In this document: positions 1 to 8,353 of the stretch, one piece after another
How the letters are laid out: each line of letters starts with the position of its first letter
How positions within the stretch are numbered: the first letter of the stretch is position 1
NCBI GenBank assembly: GCA_002412925.1
Contig: DHVZ01000033.1
Location: 1-64,000, forward strand
Source of the DNA: Anaerolineales bacterium UBA5195
GTDB taxonomy: Bacteria > Chloroflexota > Anaerolineae > Anaerolineales > Villigracilaceae
Length of the DNA stretch: 64,000 nt
Direction of reading: 5' to 3'
Translations under genes and position numbers: made by a program
Notes under the pieces: generated by a model
Told to the model about the DNA's origin: nothing
What the model saw: the letters and a program-made list of their open reading frames with translations, nothing else
Database searches by the model: none

Positions 1-898
1 CGAGCGAGAAGCAATCCAGCGGCCCGGGGATTGGGTCAGACTGCCCGGCGGTGGAATATACCACGCGCGGAACGTCTTGCCAGGTCAGCACGGCGGCTAC
101 GCCAGGCAGCGCGCGCGCTTTGGATGCGTCGATTCGTTTGATCAGGGCATGGGCGTGCGGCGAGCGCAGCACTTTGGCGTGCAGCAGGGCGCGCGGTTCG
201 ATGTCGGCGGCGAAGGCCGGTTTGCCCTGCGCCAGTTTGACAGCATCGACCTTGATTTCTGGTTTTCCAACGGTCTGGTACGGTTTGGTCTCCGGGGAGA
301 CGATGACTTTGGGGGTGGTGCGAGTCGTGGTGAATGATTCAGCAGTGTTGGCTGGCGCGTTATCACTGGTGGGCTGATCGACAACTAGCCACTCTCCAAT
401 TTTTTCTTGACTTTCCCCCCTGAGAATCGCCGCTGCCTTGCTGACAGCCTGCACCGGTTTCAGATACCCCGTACAACGACAGAGCACCCCCGCCAGCGCC
501 TCGCGGATTTCGGCCTCGCTCGGATTCGGGTGCTGGTCGAGCAGGGCTTTGGCAGCCAAAATCTGGGCCGGGGTGCAGTATCCGCACTGGATGGCGCCGC
601 TTTCGATGAAGGCTTTTTGGAGCGGATGCAGTCCGTCCGTTTTGCGCCAGCCCTGTTCGGGGTGTTCGCCGAGCGCTTCAAGCGTGGCGAGTTTATGACC
701 TTCCGCCTGGGCGGCCAGCAGCAGCCCGGCGTTGACCGGTTTGCCGTCAAAAATGACCGTGTCCGCGCCGGTCAGACCCTGCTCGTCGCCAAATTTGACC
801 GAATGAAAACCTAAACTGCGGATAGCCGTAAGCAAACTGGTGTGCGGCGGGCAGTTGAGGGTGTTGTCCGTTCCGTTGATATGCAGGGTGAGGTTCAT
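1..898 (-). CDS. xdhD: XdhD-like molybdenum hydroxylase, fused 2Fe-2S and Mo-binding subunit (C-terminus beyond window)
   Basis: Reading leftward from an ATG at 896-898 (preceded by AGGAG), an open frame of 299 codons runs off the window edge. Residues 1-165 form a CoxS/XdhA-type iron-sulfur region. The distal 2Fe-2S motif is intact (CGYC at 105-108, CRC at 140-142). The four cysteines of the proximal, plant-ferredoxin-type cluster are replaced by D38, T43, D46 and G58. A linker of about 35 residues leads into the start of the xanthine-dehydrogenase large subunit (about 198 onward: KPEIKVDAVKLAQGKPAFAADI region, then RSPHAHALI). A single-chain Fe-S plus Mo fusion lacking the proximal cysteines resembles E. 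coli XdhD and the selenium-associated XDH-like families. The likely FAD partner is the gene at 8354-9142. The exact substrate cannot be told; hydroxylation of a purine-like heterocycle is an inference. Confidence 0.85.
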   Translation of the reverse strand, partial: MNLTLHINGTDNTLNCPPHTSLLTAIRSLGFHSVKFGDEQGLTGADTVIFDGKPVNAGLLLAAQAEGHKLATLEALGEHPEQGWRKTDGLHPLQKAFIESGAIQCGYCTPAQILAAKALLDQHPNPSEAEIREALAGVLCRCTGYLKPVQAVSKAAAILRGESQEKIGEWLVVDQPTSDNAPANTAESFTTTRTTPKVIVSPETKPYQTVGKPEIKVDAVKLAQGKPAFAADIEPRALLHAKVLRSPHAHALIKRIDASKARALPGVAAVLTWQDVPRVVYSTAGQSDPIPGPLDCFSL

Positions 899-917
899 GG
901 CAGTCTCCTGTTCATTA

Positions 918-937
918 TGTCAGACAAATCTATTATA
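918..937 (-). promoter_or_regulatory. Promoter -10 and putative operator of the xdhD-like gene
   Basis: On the minus strand a perfect TATAAT (932-937) is followed after 5 nt by the 9-bp palindrome TGTCTGACA (918-926), which would sit at the transcription start. The -35 is poor. The same arrangement occurs upstream of the FAD-subunit gene at 9170-9189. The operator role is an inference from the shared spacing. Confidence 0.5.
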
Positions 938-1235
938 GCGGATTTTTATTTTCTGCTCACGCCTGGCTCGGCACTGCGAACGCTAAGCCCCAGGTAATTC
1001 ACAGGTAAATCGGATTCATGGATAAACTTTGGCGAATTGGCATCTTTAGATTTGCTGAATTCCGCGATTTTTTATCGTTTTTGGGTTATTATTGGTCAAA
1101 AGCAGGGTATTCCGTGACACCGCATCACGTTGTGTTTGGGACAGTGCAGGTGAGCATGCGTACGCACGCTCACACCCCAAAATGCGAGATCCTGCCGCGG
1201 AGATTCCCAAAGAGCCAAAATAAGAGGAGACTGCC
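938..1235. other. Non-coding stretch with a 24-bp near-perfect palindrome
   Basis: No convincing gene between the xdhD-like promoter and the membrane-protein gene. A possible 73-codon frame from 1018 has no protein-like composition. The notable structure is at 1150-1173, GTGAGCATGCGT followed by ACGCACGCTCAC, self-complementary except for one mismatched pair, followed by CCCCAAAATG. This trailing CCCAAAAT also flanks hairpins near 13005, 50560 and 62665. Confidence 0.4.
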
Positions 1236-1664
1236 ATGAAGTCAGTGACCACAGGAACAGCCTCAGGCTGCATCGTTTGGCTGATCGTACTCTGTTTGAC
1301 AAGTTCTTGTCTTTTGCCGGTTGCCATCGCAATTGGCTCTTTTACCTCGACCACCGACCTGGCTGTGCGCACCACCGCGCCGTATATCTGTCCGCCAGAG
1401 ACGACTCCGCGGGTTGATTCGTATCAGACCACCATGCGCGATGAAAATGGTGTTGACCGGCCCGCGACCGCCTACGTTTTGGAATGCGTGAATGCGCAGG
1501 GAGAAGTTGTCAAAGAAGACCCCATCGCCTGGACGTTTCTCTGGCTGGGGATTTGCGCGGCCATTGGACTGATCGCAGTGATCGTTGTCAGTTTGTTGGT
1601 TGCTGCGCCAGTGGGCGTTTTGATAGGCCGATACTTCGGAAAAAACAAAACCACCCCCGGGTAG
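1236..1664 (+). CDS. Small two-helix membrane protein, unknown function
   Basis: This 142-residue protein was not recognised. AGGAGA lies 6 nt before the ATG. A hydrophobic segment at about residues 10-33 (contains a Cys pair SSC/SGC) and a second at about 103-130 suggest two membrane helices flanking an extracytoplasmic loop of about 70 residues. The loop has two cysteines (C51 and C88 approximately) that could form a disulfide. The C-terminus ends in a short basic tail. It stands alone, convergent with the methyltransferase gene (gap about 50 nt). The good ribosome site and membrane-protein composition support it as real; no function is proposed. Confidence 0.6.
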   Translation: MKSVTTGTASGCIVWLIVLCLTSSCLLPVAIAIGSFTSTTDLAVRTTAPYICPPETTPRVDSYQTTMRDENGVDRPATAYVLECVNAQGEVVKEDPIAWTFLWLGICAAIGLIAVIVVSLLVAAPVGVLIGRYFGKNKTTPG

Positions 1665-1715
1665 TTCGGTTTTCAGACGGCGGCGTAACCATTCCTGAAG
1701 GCCGCATAGCGGCCA

Positions 1716-2813
1716 TCAGTTTTCCTGGTTTGGATTTGCCGATTCGGCCCTGAATTTATCTCTTAATTCGTCAATCAGAATAAAATTTCCTTTTTCATCT
1801 TTGTAATACCAATGAACCCAACCGTTACAGGGAGCATTTTGAATTGCCCCGCCCACTTTGTGAATTGAACCTTCAAGATCGTGATAGCGGAGATGCCCGT
1901 TGGCAAGAATGGTTGCCGAAACCTCAATTTCAGCTTCAAAATAGAGGCTCTGTCCAATTTGCAAGAAGCCATTTTCGATTAATGCGCCAAATGGAATGCG
2001 CGGTTCAGCCTTCTTCTTTTGACTTTCAAAAATAAAAGTCTCAGAAATAAGATTGGATTGGATGGCGTTGATTCTTTCTGCAGCAACCTTAATATAGGTG
2101 TCATCCCGTTCAATCCCAATCCAGTGACGATTCAGTTTCTTGGCGACTGCGCCGGTCGTGCCGCTGCCAAAAAACGGGTCAAGAACCACATCACCCGGAT
2201 TGGAACTAGATAAAATAACTCGATAAAGCAGAGCTTCGGGTTTTTGGGTGGAATGAGCTTTCTCGCCGTTAATTTTTACGCGTTCTTTTCCGCTGCAAAT
2301 CGGAATGATCCAATCTGAACGCATCTGCAAGTCATCATTCAAGCCTTTCATGGCATGATGGTTGAAGGTGTATTTCGCGCCCTGCTTCTTTTGGACCCAT
2401 AATAAGGTTTCATGCGCATTGGTGAAACGCACGCCCCTGAAGTTTGGCATGGGATTTGTTTTGACCCAAACCACATCGTTCAGGGTCCAATAGCCTAAAT
2501 CTTGCAAAATTGTACCCACCCGGTAAATATTGTGGTAAGAACCGATCACCCAAAGTGTGCCGGTGTCTTTTAAAACTCTTCGGCAGGCAGTCAGCCAGCC
2601 GCGAGTAAATTTGTCATAATCCTCGAAGCTGGCAAATTTGTCCCAGGGATCATCGACCGCATCGACCTTGGTCATGTTCGGCCGGTAGAGGTCGTTTTGC
2701 AGTTGCAGGTTGTAGGGCGGGTCGGCAAAAATCAAATCGACCGAGTTCTCAGGGAGTGATACGAGGACTTCGGCGCAGTCGCCTTGCAGGAGGGTGTTGA
2801 GGGGCAGACTCAT
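1716..2813 (-). CDS. CcrM-type adenine-N6 DNA methyltransferase (predicted GANTC)
   Basis: Beta-group N6-adenine methyltransferase, 365 residues. The catalytic motif DPPY is at 31-34 and the AdoMet-binding motif DPFFGSGTTG at 212-221, the order typical of the beta class. Extended similarity to Caulobacter CcrM is clear: the LYRPNMTKVDAVDD-type segment after DPPYN, GSYHNI, NPMPNF, NAHETL, and HSTQKPEALLYRVI. The C-terminal 90 residues (FGALIENGFL to DELRDKF) match the CcrM C-terminal DNA-recognition (RAMA-like) domain, so GANTC is the likely target. An ATG at 2811-2813 overlaps the TGA of the upstream nucleotidyltransferase gene as ATGA; this start is preferred over the ATG three codons upstream. 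No cognate restriction endonuclease is adjacent, so it is an orphan or part of an unrecognised system. Confidence 0.9.
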   Translation of the reverse strand: MSLPLNTLLQGDCAEVLVSLPENSVDLIFADPPYNLQLQNDLYRPNMTKVDAVDDPWDKFASFEDYDKFTRGWLTACRRVLKDTGTLWVIGSYHNIYRVGTILQDLGYWTLNDVVWVKTNPMPNFRGVRFTNAHETLLWVQKKQGAKYTFNHHAMKGLNDDLQMRSDWIIPICSGKERVKINGEKAHSTQKPEALLYRVILSSSNPGDVVLDPFFGSGTTGAVAKKLNRHWIGIERDDTYIKVAAERINAIQSNLISETFIFESQKKKAEPRIPFGALIENGFLQIGQSLYFEAEIEVSATILANGHLRYHDLEGSIHKVGGAIQNAPCNGWVHWYYKDEKGNFILIDELRDKFRAESANPNQEN

Positions 2814-3454
2814 TTGAGCCAACCCTGTTCGATTTCTTTGGCCTGCCCGATAAAATAATCTTTTACCGTCTGCCAGGCAACAGGGCGTAATAAAACCGGG
2901 TCGCTGTCATTTTCCGCGCTCTCAAAGTACACCAGCCGCTTTACTGTTTGCGCTTCAAAATCGCGAATGGAAGTGTATTTTTGCGGCGCTTTTTGAAATA
3001 TTTGTTGCAAGGGGATGTTTTTGCAGATAAAGTACAAATCGTAAAAATCCTTGCGCGCCGCGCGCGAGAGTAATGCATCTAATTTCATCAGGGCAATATC
3101 TTCGATGGATGCCAGCCGCGCCTCTTCAACTTCCACCAATGGCCTGACCAGCGGAAATCCATACCCATAGAAGCCAATCCGTACTCCCTGAACGAGATAG
3201 ACCAGATTGCCCCAGGCGGAATCAGCCAGTGTGTATCCGCCAGGCGCGAGCGCCGCTTCCAGTTGTTTTCGACTGGTTGGAATGTCCAGGGTTGGAGAGA
3301 AGAGATCCAAGTCTGCTGATTGGCGATGCCCAATTTGAAGCGCCAGCGCTGTGCCGCCTGCCAGGTAAAAGTGTTCGGCCATCTGGCTTTGGAAAAAACG
3401 CACCAGAATCGTGCGCATCTCTCCTGAGACGGTGTTCCAAAAAAGGTGGCTCAC
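2810..3454 (-). CDS. AbiEii/AbiGii-type nucleotidyltransferase (DUF1814), putative toxin
   Basis: The protein has 214 residues from a GTG at 3452-3454 that overlaps the upstream TGA as GTGA. The minimal nucleotidyltransferase signature is present: LAGGTAL at 31-37 followed by RQSADLDLF at 44-52, giving the GG and DxD metal/NTP-binding elements of the DUF1814 fold. A later MKLDALLSRAARKDFYDLYF segment is also typical of the family. AbiEii relatives transfer nucleotides to tRNA or other targets and act as toxins in type IV toxin-antitoxin or abortive infection modules; toxicity here is an inference. It sits between a DUF6922-type small protein and a CcrM-type methyltransferase, with 4-nt overlaps on both sides, so the three are probably translated together. 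Confidence 0.85.
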   Translation of the reverse strand: MSHLFWNTVSGEMRTILVRFFQSQMAEHFYLAGGTALALQIGHRQSADLDLFSPTLDIPTSRKQLEAALAPGGYTLADSAWGNLVYLVQGVRIGFYGYGFPLVRPLVEVEEARLASIEDIALMKLDALLSRAARKDFYDLYFICKNIPLQQIFQKAPQKYTSIRDFEAQTVKRLVYFESAENDSDPVLLRPVAWQTVKDYFIGQAKEIEQGWLK

Positions 3455-3705
3455 TTTTTGATCTCCAGCATCAAACGCCAAAAGGTGCGGTGTGGTTCCG
3501 GTAGTTTTTCTTGCCCGAAGTGTTCCACCCACCCGCGGATTTGGCTGTGAGGATAGGTCTGGAACAGCCAGCGCAGTTCGGCGCGATTGCCATATTGCAG
3601 GGTACGCTCGATGAGAGTATGCGCGTCTTTTTCAGGACTCAGCCGGGCGAGGTCATACTCCTGCAAAAAAGGGGCCAGTGTGGGCGGAATCGGTTGCAAA
3701 ATCAT
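3451..3705 (-). CDS. DUF6922-type small protein, putative antitoxin of the nucleotidyltransferase
   Basis: This 84-residue protein has the layout of the DUF6922 family that commonly precedes DUF1814 nucleotidyltransferases: an N-terminal IPPTLAPFL stretch, the central LIERTLQYGNRAELRWL helix and a C-terminal HRTFWRLML segment. A GGAG-containing ribosome site precedes the ATG. The stop overlaps the next start as GTGA. The M16C peptidase gene ends only 24 nt upstream, so it may be co-transcribed from that gene. It is called antitoxin because of its position and family pairing, not because of a known mechanism. Confidence 0.75.
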   Translation of the reverse strand: MILQPIPPTLAPFLQEYDLARLSPEKDAHTLIERTLQYGNRAELRWLFQTYPHSQIRGWVEHFGQEKLPEPHRTFWRLMLEIKK

Positions 3706-3729
3706 CCAGTTTTTCTCCGTGATATAAAC

Positions 3730-6700
3730 CTAGAGCACCTTCTTCACTTCCAACAGCCCGGCCCGTTCCTGGTTGGCCTTCTCGATTGCCTCCGCTGAAC
3801 CAAGCACAACGATTTCGCCGTGTTTCGCCGCTTCGGCGAGCGTCTCGCCAAAAGCCTTGAAATCCTTGAGGGTCGTGCCCAATACTTCGTCGCGGAACTG
3901 CTGGCGGCGGGCGTCGGTCAGGCCGAGCAGGGCGCGGGTCAGCGAAGTCCAGCCTTTGGCGTCCGGCAGTTGGTAGGCGTCCAGGTCGCCGATCGTGCCG
4001 ATGATCGCTTTGGTCAATTCCTCGTCCGAAAGTTCGAGGGCGCGCAGGAACCCGGCGGTGGCGTCGTAATTGTCCAGGCTGGCGAGCAGGTTCGGGTCGC
4101 GGTACGAGAGGAAGGTGTAAACCCCCGAATGCTGGTCGAAGGCGCTGAAACCGCCATACGCGCCGCCCTGGACGCGGATTTTTTCCCAGAGCCAGGTGGT
4201 GCCGAGATAATTGTTGATGACCTGCACCGAGCCGTGCAGCTGGTAGCCCAGTTTGTACAGGTCCGCGCCCTTGCCGACGAAATTGACCTGCGCCGGGATG
4301 GTCAGCCCTTCGCTGCGCGCCGCCGCCGGAAAGCTCCAGGCCGGGAGCTTGACTTCCAGCTTGGGATCGGCGGCCCTCAATTCATCCAGAAAGGCTTCCA
4401 GTTGCGGTTCGAAAACCTGCCAGTTGGCGGCGTCCAGCGTCACGTTGGCCAGCAGGTTGCCCTGGTGGATCAGCGCGGCGCGGACGGCTTCCAGCTTTGC
4501 GAGAACGGCTGACCAATCCTTTTCAAGCAGATCGGCCACTTCGCGCAGGAAAATGAGCTGTGTGATCCCGCCGATTTGCTCGGCAATCCAATCGGCTTCG
4601 TTGAAATGGGCGCGCAGGCGGCGGTTGACCACGCCGTGCCCGCCGGGAACCAGGCCCGCTTCCAGGCCGGATTTTTCCTCGAGGACAATCTGCTTGAAGC
4701 GTTCGCGGTTGTCGAAGCGGGCGGTCAGCAGGATTTCTTTCAGGATCTTCAGCAAAGCGGCGGGGGACGAAGCGACGGCCTTGCCCCGTAAAAAGAGCCA
4801 GGCCGCCGAACCCGACTCCCCGTATCTGGCCGAGGTGAGCGAGGCGGCGCGGAGGCCGCCCGTGTCGCGCCCGATGCGCTGGGTCAGTTTGACAAAATCG
4901 TCCTTTTCGGTGCCCATTTCGAGCAGCAGGCGGCCAAACAGCCCGGCGTAGGGCAGCAGTTCCTGCGGGAGGGCGTGCAGGTCAAAACCCAGGTCGAGGT
5001 AGAGAATGTTGTTGGTGAACAGGTCGTGGTGCAAGATGGGCGGGGTATGGAGCATAGAAGTTGGTTGAGTAGGGCGGTGTTCTTCCGCCCGTACACTTGC
5101 ACCGGATGCAAGTGCAGGTGTCGAAACTATCGATCCCGGGTCTCGATACGCCGAAGGAGCGTCGGCTGCTCGACCCTCGTTTCCAACCATCTGGATGGGA
5201 ATAGTGCGGATAGCTTTATCGATATCCGACAGTTTGAGCGCAGGGATGGTTGCCAGCGCCTCGGGGCTGTCGGGGGTTTCCTGGCGCCGCTTGAGTTCGG
5301 CAGCCTGGGTGATGATTTCCTGGATTTCGTCAGCGTTCAGCGCGGATTTGATTTTTTCCAGCCGTTCGGTTTCGAGGGCTGCGCGGCGCTGGCCTTCCGC
5401 GGGGTCGGGGATCAGGGTGACGGTGGTGCGGTGGGGGTTATCGAGGAGATGCTTTTGAATCAGGTTCTCGAAATAGCGCGGGGCGCGGAGGGCGTCTTTG
5501 ATGGCGGCCAGCGGCGCTTCGAAGGCCAGGGCTTCAAGCGGGTCGCCATCGTAGAGCCAGGTCGTCAGGGCGCCGAGCATCAGCGCCAGGCCGCGCGGGA
5601 AGCGCCCGGTATTGCGTTCGCGCAGGGCAAACTCGACCGTGTTCAGGCTGGCGGCGACAGTTTCGGGGTCGAGGCCTTCTCTCGCCAGGCTGGCGAGGGT
5701 CTCAAGAATCAGCTTCTCAACCTGGTCGAGATTTTCCGGCTGGACGCCTTTCAACCCGGCGGAGAAGGTCGTCTGCCGCAGTTGTTCCTCGAAGCCGCCG
5801 GTGATGTCTTCGCCCAGCCCCGATTCGATCAGCGCCTTTTTGAGGGGCGAGGCCGGGGTGGCGAGCAGGATGTGGGTCAGCAGGGACAGGCTCAGGGTCG
5901 TCTGAAGATCCACGCTTGGCGGCAGCAGCCAGTTCAAGGTCAGGTAAGCCTTGGCGTCGGCCGAGTCGCCCGAATCGTAAGGATACGTCAGCTTTTTTGG
6001 GGCCTCGAATTTGGGCTGGAGGGGAATGGCCGAGTCGACGGCTTTTTTGTCAAAATCCTTCAGCCAGGTATCGAGAATGGACAGGCGTTCAGCCTCGGGG
6101 TCGTCACCGTAGAAGTAGATGTAGGCATTTGACGGGTGGTAGTAGGTCTCGTGGAAGGTTTTGAAGGCCGCGTAGGTCAGGTCGGGGATGGCGAGCGGGT
6201 CGCCGCCGGAATCGAGGCCGTAGGTGTGACCCGGGAAGAGCGAAGCGCGTGATTTATCGCCGAGCAGGTCATCGGGCGAGGAGTAAGCGCCTTTCATCTC
6301 ATTGAAAACCACGCCCTTGAGGGTCAATGGCGCCTCAGGCGCGTCGATTTCGTAATGCCAGCCTTCCTGGGCCAGGGTTTGTTCGGGGATGAGCGGATAA
6401 AAGACCGCGTCGAGGTAGACATCCACGAGGTTGTAGAAATCCTTCAGGTTTTGGCTGGCCAGCGGGTAGCAGGTTTTATCGGGAAAGGTAAAGGCATTCA
6501 CGAAGGTCTGGAGCGAGCCTTTCAGGATTTCGACAAAGGGTTCCTTGACCGGGTATTTGCGCGAGCCGCACAGGACGGAGTGTTCCATGATATGGGCGAT
6601 GCCGGTGCTGTCGGCGGGCGGGGTGCGGAAGGTGATTCCAAAGACTTTGTTTTCGTCGTTGTTGACGATGGAGAGCACGCGCGCGCCGGTTTTATCATGG

Positions 6701-6765
6701 ATAAAAAGTTTGCCGGTGGCGTTGATTTCGGGGATGGTGCGGGACTGGGTAAGGGTGAAAGACAT
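3730..6765 (-). CDS. M16C zinc metallopeptidase (PreP/Cym1-like)
   Basis: A full-length 1011-residue pitrilysin-family peptidase of the presequence-protease (PreP/Cym1/Hyp1) type, which degrades short unstructured peptides inside a closed chamber. The inverted zinc motif HIMEH is at 58-62, with the downstream glutamate helix (NEMKGAYSSPDDLL). The second half has the family's LHHDLFTNNILYLDLGFDL and GGAYGGFSAFD segments. Between the halves, residues about 527-569 (nt 5059-5188) are encoded by a palindromic repeat inserted in frame and have no counterpart in PreP proteins as I recall them. No signal peptide is visible, so it is cytosolic. It is first in a possible operon with the DUF6922 and nucleotidyltransferase genes. 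Confidence 0.92.
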   Translation of the reverse strand: MSFTLTQSRTIPEINATGKLFIHDKTGARVLSIVNNDENKVFGITFRTPPADSTGIAHIMEHSVLCGSRKYPVKEPFVEILKGSLQTFVNAFTFPDKTCYPLASQNLKDFYNLVDVYLDAVFYPLIPEQTLAQEGWHYEIDAPEAPLTLKGVVFNEMKGAYSSPDDLLGDKSRASLFPGHTYGLDSGGDPLAIPDLTYAAFKTFHETYYHPSNAYIYFYGDDPEAERLSILDTWLKDFDKKAVDSAIPLQPKFEAPKKLTYPYDSGDSADAKAYLTLNWLLPPSVDLQTTLSLSLLTHILLATPASPLKKALIESGLGEDITGGFEEQLRQTTFSAGLKGVQPENLDQVEKLILETLASLAREGLDPETVAASLNTVEFALRERNTGRFPRGLALMLGALTTWLYDGDPLEALAFEAPLAAIKDALRAPRYFENLIQKHLLDNPHRTTVTLIPDPAEGQRRAALETERLEKIKSALNADEIQEIITQAAELKRRQETPDSPEALATIPALKLSDIDKAIRTIPIQMVGNEGRAADAPSAYRDPGSIVSTPALASGASVRAEEHRPTQPTSMLHTPPILHHDLFTNNILYLDLGFDLHALPQELLPYAGLFGRLLLEMGTEKDDFVKLTQRIGRDTGGLRAASLTSARYGESGSAAWLFLRGKAVASSPAALLKILKEILLTARFDNRERFKQIVLEEKSGLEAGLVPGGHGVVNRRLRAHFNEADWIAEQIGGITQLIFLREVADLLEKDWSAVLAKLEAVRAALIHQGNLLANVTLDAANWQVFEPQLEAFLDELRAADPKLEVKLPAWSFPAAARSEGLTIPAQVNFVGKGADLYKLGYQLHGSVQVINNYLGTTWLWEKIRVQGGAYGGFSAFDQHSGVYTFLSYRDPNLLASLDNYDATAGFLRALELSDEELTKAIIGTIGDLDAYQLPDAKGWTSLTRALLGLTDARRQQFRDEVLGTTLKDFKAFGETLAEAAKHGEIVVLGSAEAIEKANQERAGLLEVKKVL
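5061..5188. repeat. 128-bp palindromic repeat inside the M16C peptidase gene
   Basis: The ends are TTGGTTGAGTAG and its imperfect complement CTGCTCGACC...CCAACC. The interior carries the perfect hairpin CACTTGCA-N5-TGCAAGTG (5094-5114) and GTCTCGATACGCC, a sequence type usually found in intergenic repeats. Its length keeps the frame open and adds about 43 Ala/Ser/Pro/Arg-rich residues to the interdomain linker. Confidence 0.75.
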
Positions 6766-6794
6766 GAGGGGCTCCGGGAATGGGTACTATTGCC

Positions 6795-6830
6795 GAGGTC
6801 TCCTCTCCGTGTCGGGGAGAGGGCTTACTT
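6795..6830. repeat. REP-like hairpin at the gene junction (CTCTCC...GGGGAGAG type)
   Basis: CTCTCCGTGTCGGGGAGAG forms a hairpin between the GT-C stop and the M16C start. It belongs to the same C-rich/G-rich repeat class as 35268-35312, 41617-41653, 50647-50690 and 57741-57780. Confidence 0.5.
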
Positions 6831-8339
6831 CTCGCCTTGAAAAATCAGCGTATATTCAAAAGAATTCCTGTTCGATAAGAGAATTTGTTTCTGCGCTGCG
6901 GTGGGCTCATGCTGCACGCCGTTTTCTGGGGAAATGTTATTAACCCAAAGCAGTAGATCATCGATATTTTCGGGCGTCAGCATGAAGGAAAATGCGAAGG
7001 TGGTGTAAGTTTTTCCGCTGGCCCTGGCAATCTGGACGGCCTCTGCGTGGCTCCCGGCGGCGTGGCCGGGGATGAAATGATCCCGTTTGAGGGTTGCCAG
7101 GTATGGGTCGTTCAGGCCCAACTCGTCGATAAAGTCGCCGCCCGCGAAGAAGGGAATTTTCCCGGCGGGGAAGGTGACGATAATTCCATATTTTTCCCGG
7201 TCTTTGGCGATTTCCTTTCCCAGCAGGATCCAGGCGTCCGGGTGTTTTTCCTTGAAATATGAGAAGCGCATGTCGTAAGACAGAGGCATAAACAGGGCGG
7301 CAGCCAAAACCAGGGTTGCGAGCGCAAATTTCCAGGGCTTCTCCTGGCTGATCTGCTCAAAAAAAGCGGCTGACAGCCCTGCCGAGAAGACCATGACGCC
7401 AAGCAGGTGCCGCTCGACAAAGAAATCGCCGCCAATGTAGACATAATAGGCGACCCAGCCAGCCAGGATCAAAACCGACGGGATTTGTTTTTGGCGCGGC
7501 AGCTTCAGCAGGCCAAAACACCCGACGAGCAGGAGAATCAGGATGCCGGGCAGCGTCTGGAGCAGGGCGAGCAGGCCGGGGATGATCCGGTCGGCGAGGC
7601 CAAAATTCAACTTCGCGGCAGCCGTATTCGGGAAAATTTGCCCGAAACTCCAGAGCCGCCATCCGAATAAGAGGATCAGCCCGCTTGCGCCGCCAAAGGA
7701 GATCGCTTTCCAGGCTCTATTTTTGACAACCAGCAGGGCAATCGTCAACACCAGCAGGTAGACGAAGCCGTCTGACCTGAGTAAAACCGCTGTAAAAGCA
7801 AAGAGCCTGAAGAGCCAGGCCGGGGTGGGGTTTTCTTCGTCGTTAAAAACGCCCAGGTATGCAAGAATGCCGATGACCGCTCCGAACAGGCCTGATTCCA
7901 GGCCTGAAGTGGTATGCAGCCAGAAAACCGGGCTGGCGGCCACCAGGAGAACACCAGCCAGCCCGGCGCTTGACCGGGTCTTGCGGTTTATTATTTTGCC
8001 CAGGAAGAAGAGCAGGGAGCCTGTCAGCAGCACGGAAGTTGCGGTGACGCCCGGATAGAGCCAGTCTTTTTGTTTTGCCAGCGCCCAAGCCGCGCTGAGC
8101 AGGACCCAGAGCGGGTTGGTGAAACCCTCAGTCCGGCGGAACCCGGATTCGTTCCAACTCAGGGTTCCGAATTGCGCCAGGTTCCAGCCATACCTGAATG
8201 TGATATAAGCATCATCCACGCCCGCGTATTGGAAATCACGACCAGGGGTGAAGAAATAGGTGCCTCGGGCATAATGCAAGGCGCACCCGGCCAGGAAAAT
8301 GATCAGTAAAGCCGCCAGCGCGAGGTGAAGCTTCTTCAT
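6825..8339 (-). CDS. GT-C fold polytopic membrane glycosyltransferase
   Basis: The protein has 504 residues, a hydrophobic start (residues 5-25, with an LAGC that could resemble a lipobox but is more likely the first helix) and about eleven further hydrophobic segments. After the first helix lies VDDAYITFRYGWN with the acidic pair D42-D43, the conserved first-loop motif of lipid-phosphosugar-dependent GT-C enzymes; DDAYITFRY is typical of the AftB-like and related arabinosyl/mannosyl-transferase group. A C-terminal periplasmic-type region of about 130 residues follows the last helix. Such enzymes move a sugar from a polyprenyl phosphate donor onto glycans or proteins outside the membrane. Donor and acceptor are unknown. 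Its start is 14 nt downstream of the FAD-subunit stop, so the two are probably co-transcribed. Confidence 0.7.
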   Translation of the reverse strand: MKKLHLALAALLIIFLAGCALHYARGTYFFTPGRDFQYAGVDDAYITFRYGWNLAQFGTLSWNESGFRRTEGFTNPLWVLLSAAWALAKQKDWLYPGVTATSVLLTGSLLFFLGKIINRKTRSSAGLAGVLLVAASPVFWLHTTSGLESGLFGAVIGILAYLGVFNDEENPTPAWLFRLFAFTAVLLRSDGFVYLLVLTIALLVVKNRAWKAISFGGASGLILLFGWRLWSFGQIFPNTAAAKLNFGLADRIIPGLLALLQTLPGILILLLVGCFGLLKLPRQKQIPSVLILAGWVAYYVYIGGDFFVERHLLGVMVFSAGLSAAFFEQISQEKPWKFALATLVLAAALFMPLSYDMRFSYFKEKHPDAWILLGKEIAKDREKYGIIVTFPAGKIPFFAGGDFIDELGLNDPYLATLKRDHFIPGHAAGSHAEAVQIARASGKTYTTFAFSFMLTPENIDDLLLWVNNISPENGVQHEPTAAQKQILLSNRNSFEYTLIFQGEK

Positions 8340-8353
8340 CCAGTCTTCCGGTT

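Noticed and set aside
1018..1239. 73-codon plus-strand frame before the small membrane-protein gene
   Set aside because: No ribosome site, no recognisable composition, and it contains the palindrome at 1150-1173.
1716..3705. Calling the methyltransferase set a restriction-modification system
   Set aside because: No endonuclease-like protein is adjacent; the partner is a nucleotidyltransferase, so the restriction label is not supported.
3820..6132. Long plus-strand frames (230 and 385 codons) within the M16C peptidase region
   Set aside because: They are antisense shadows of a conserved GC-rich gene with arginine/glycine-rich products of no family character.
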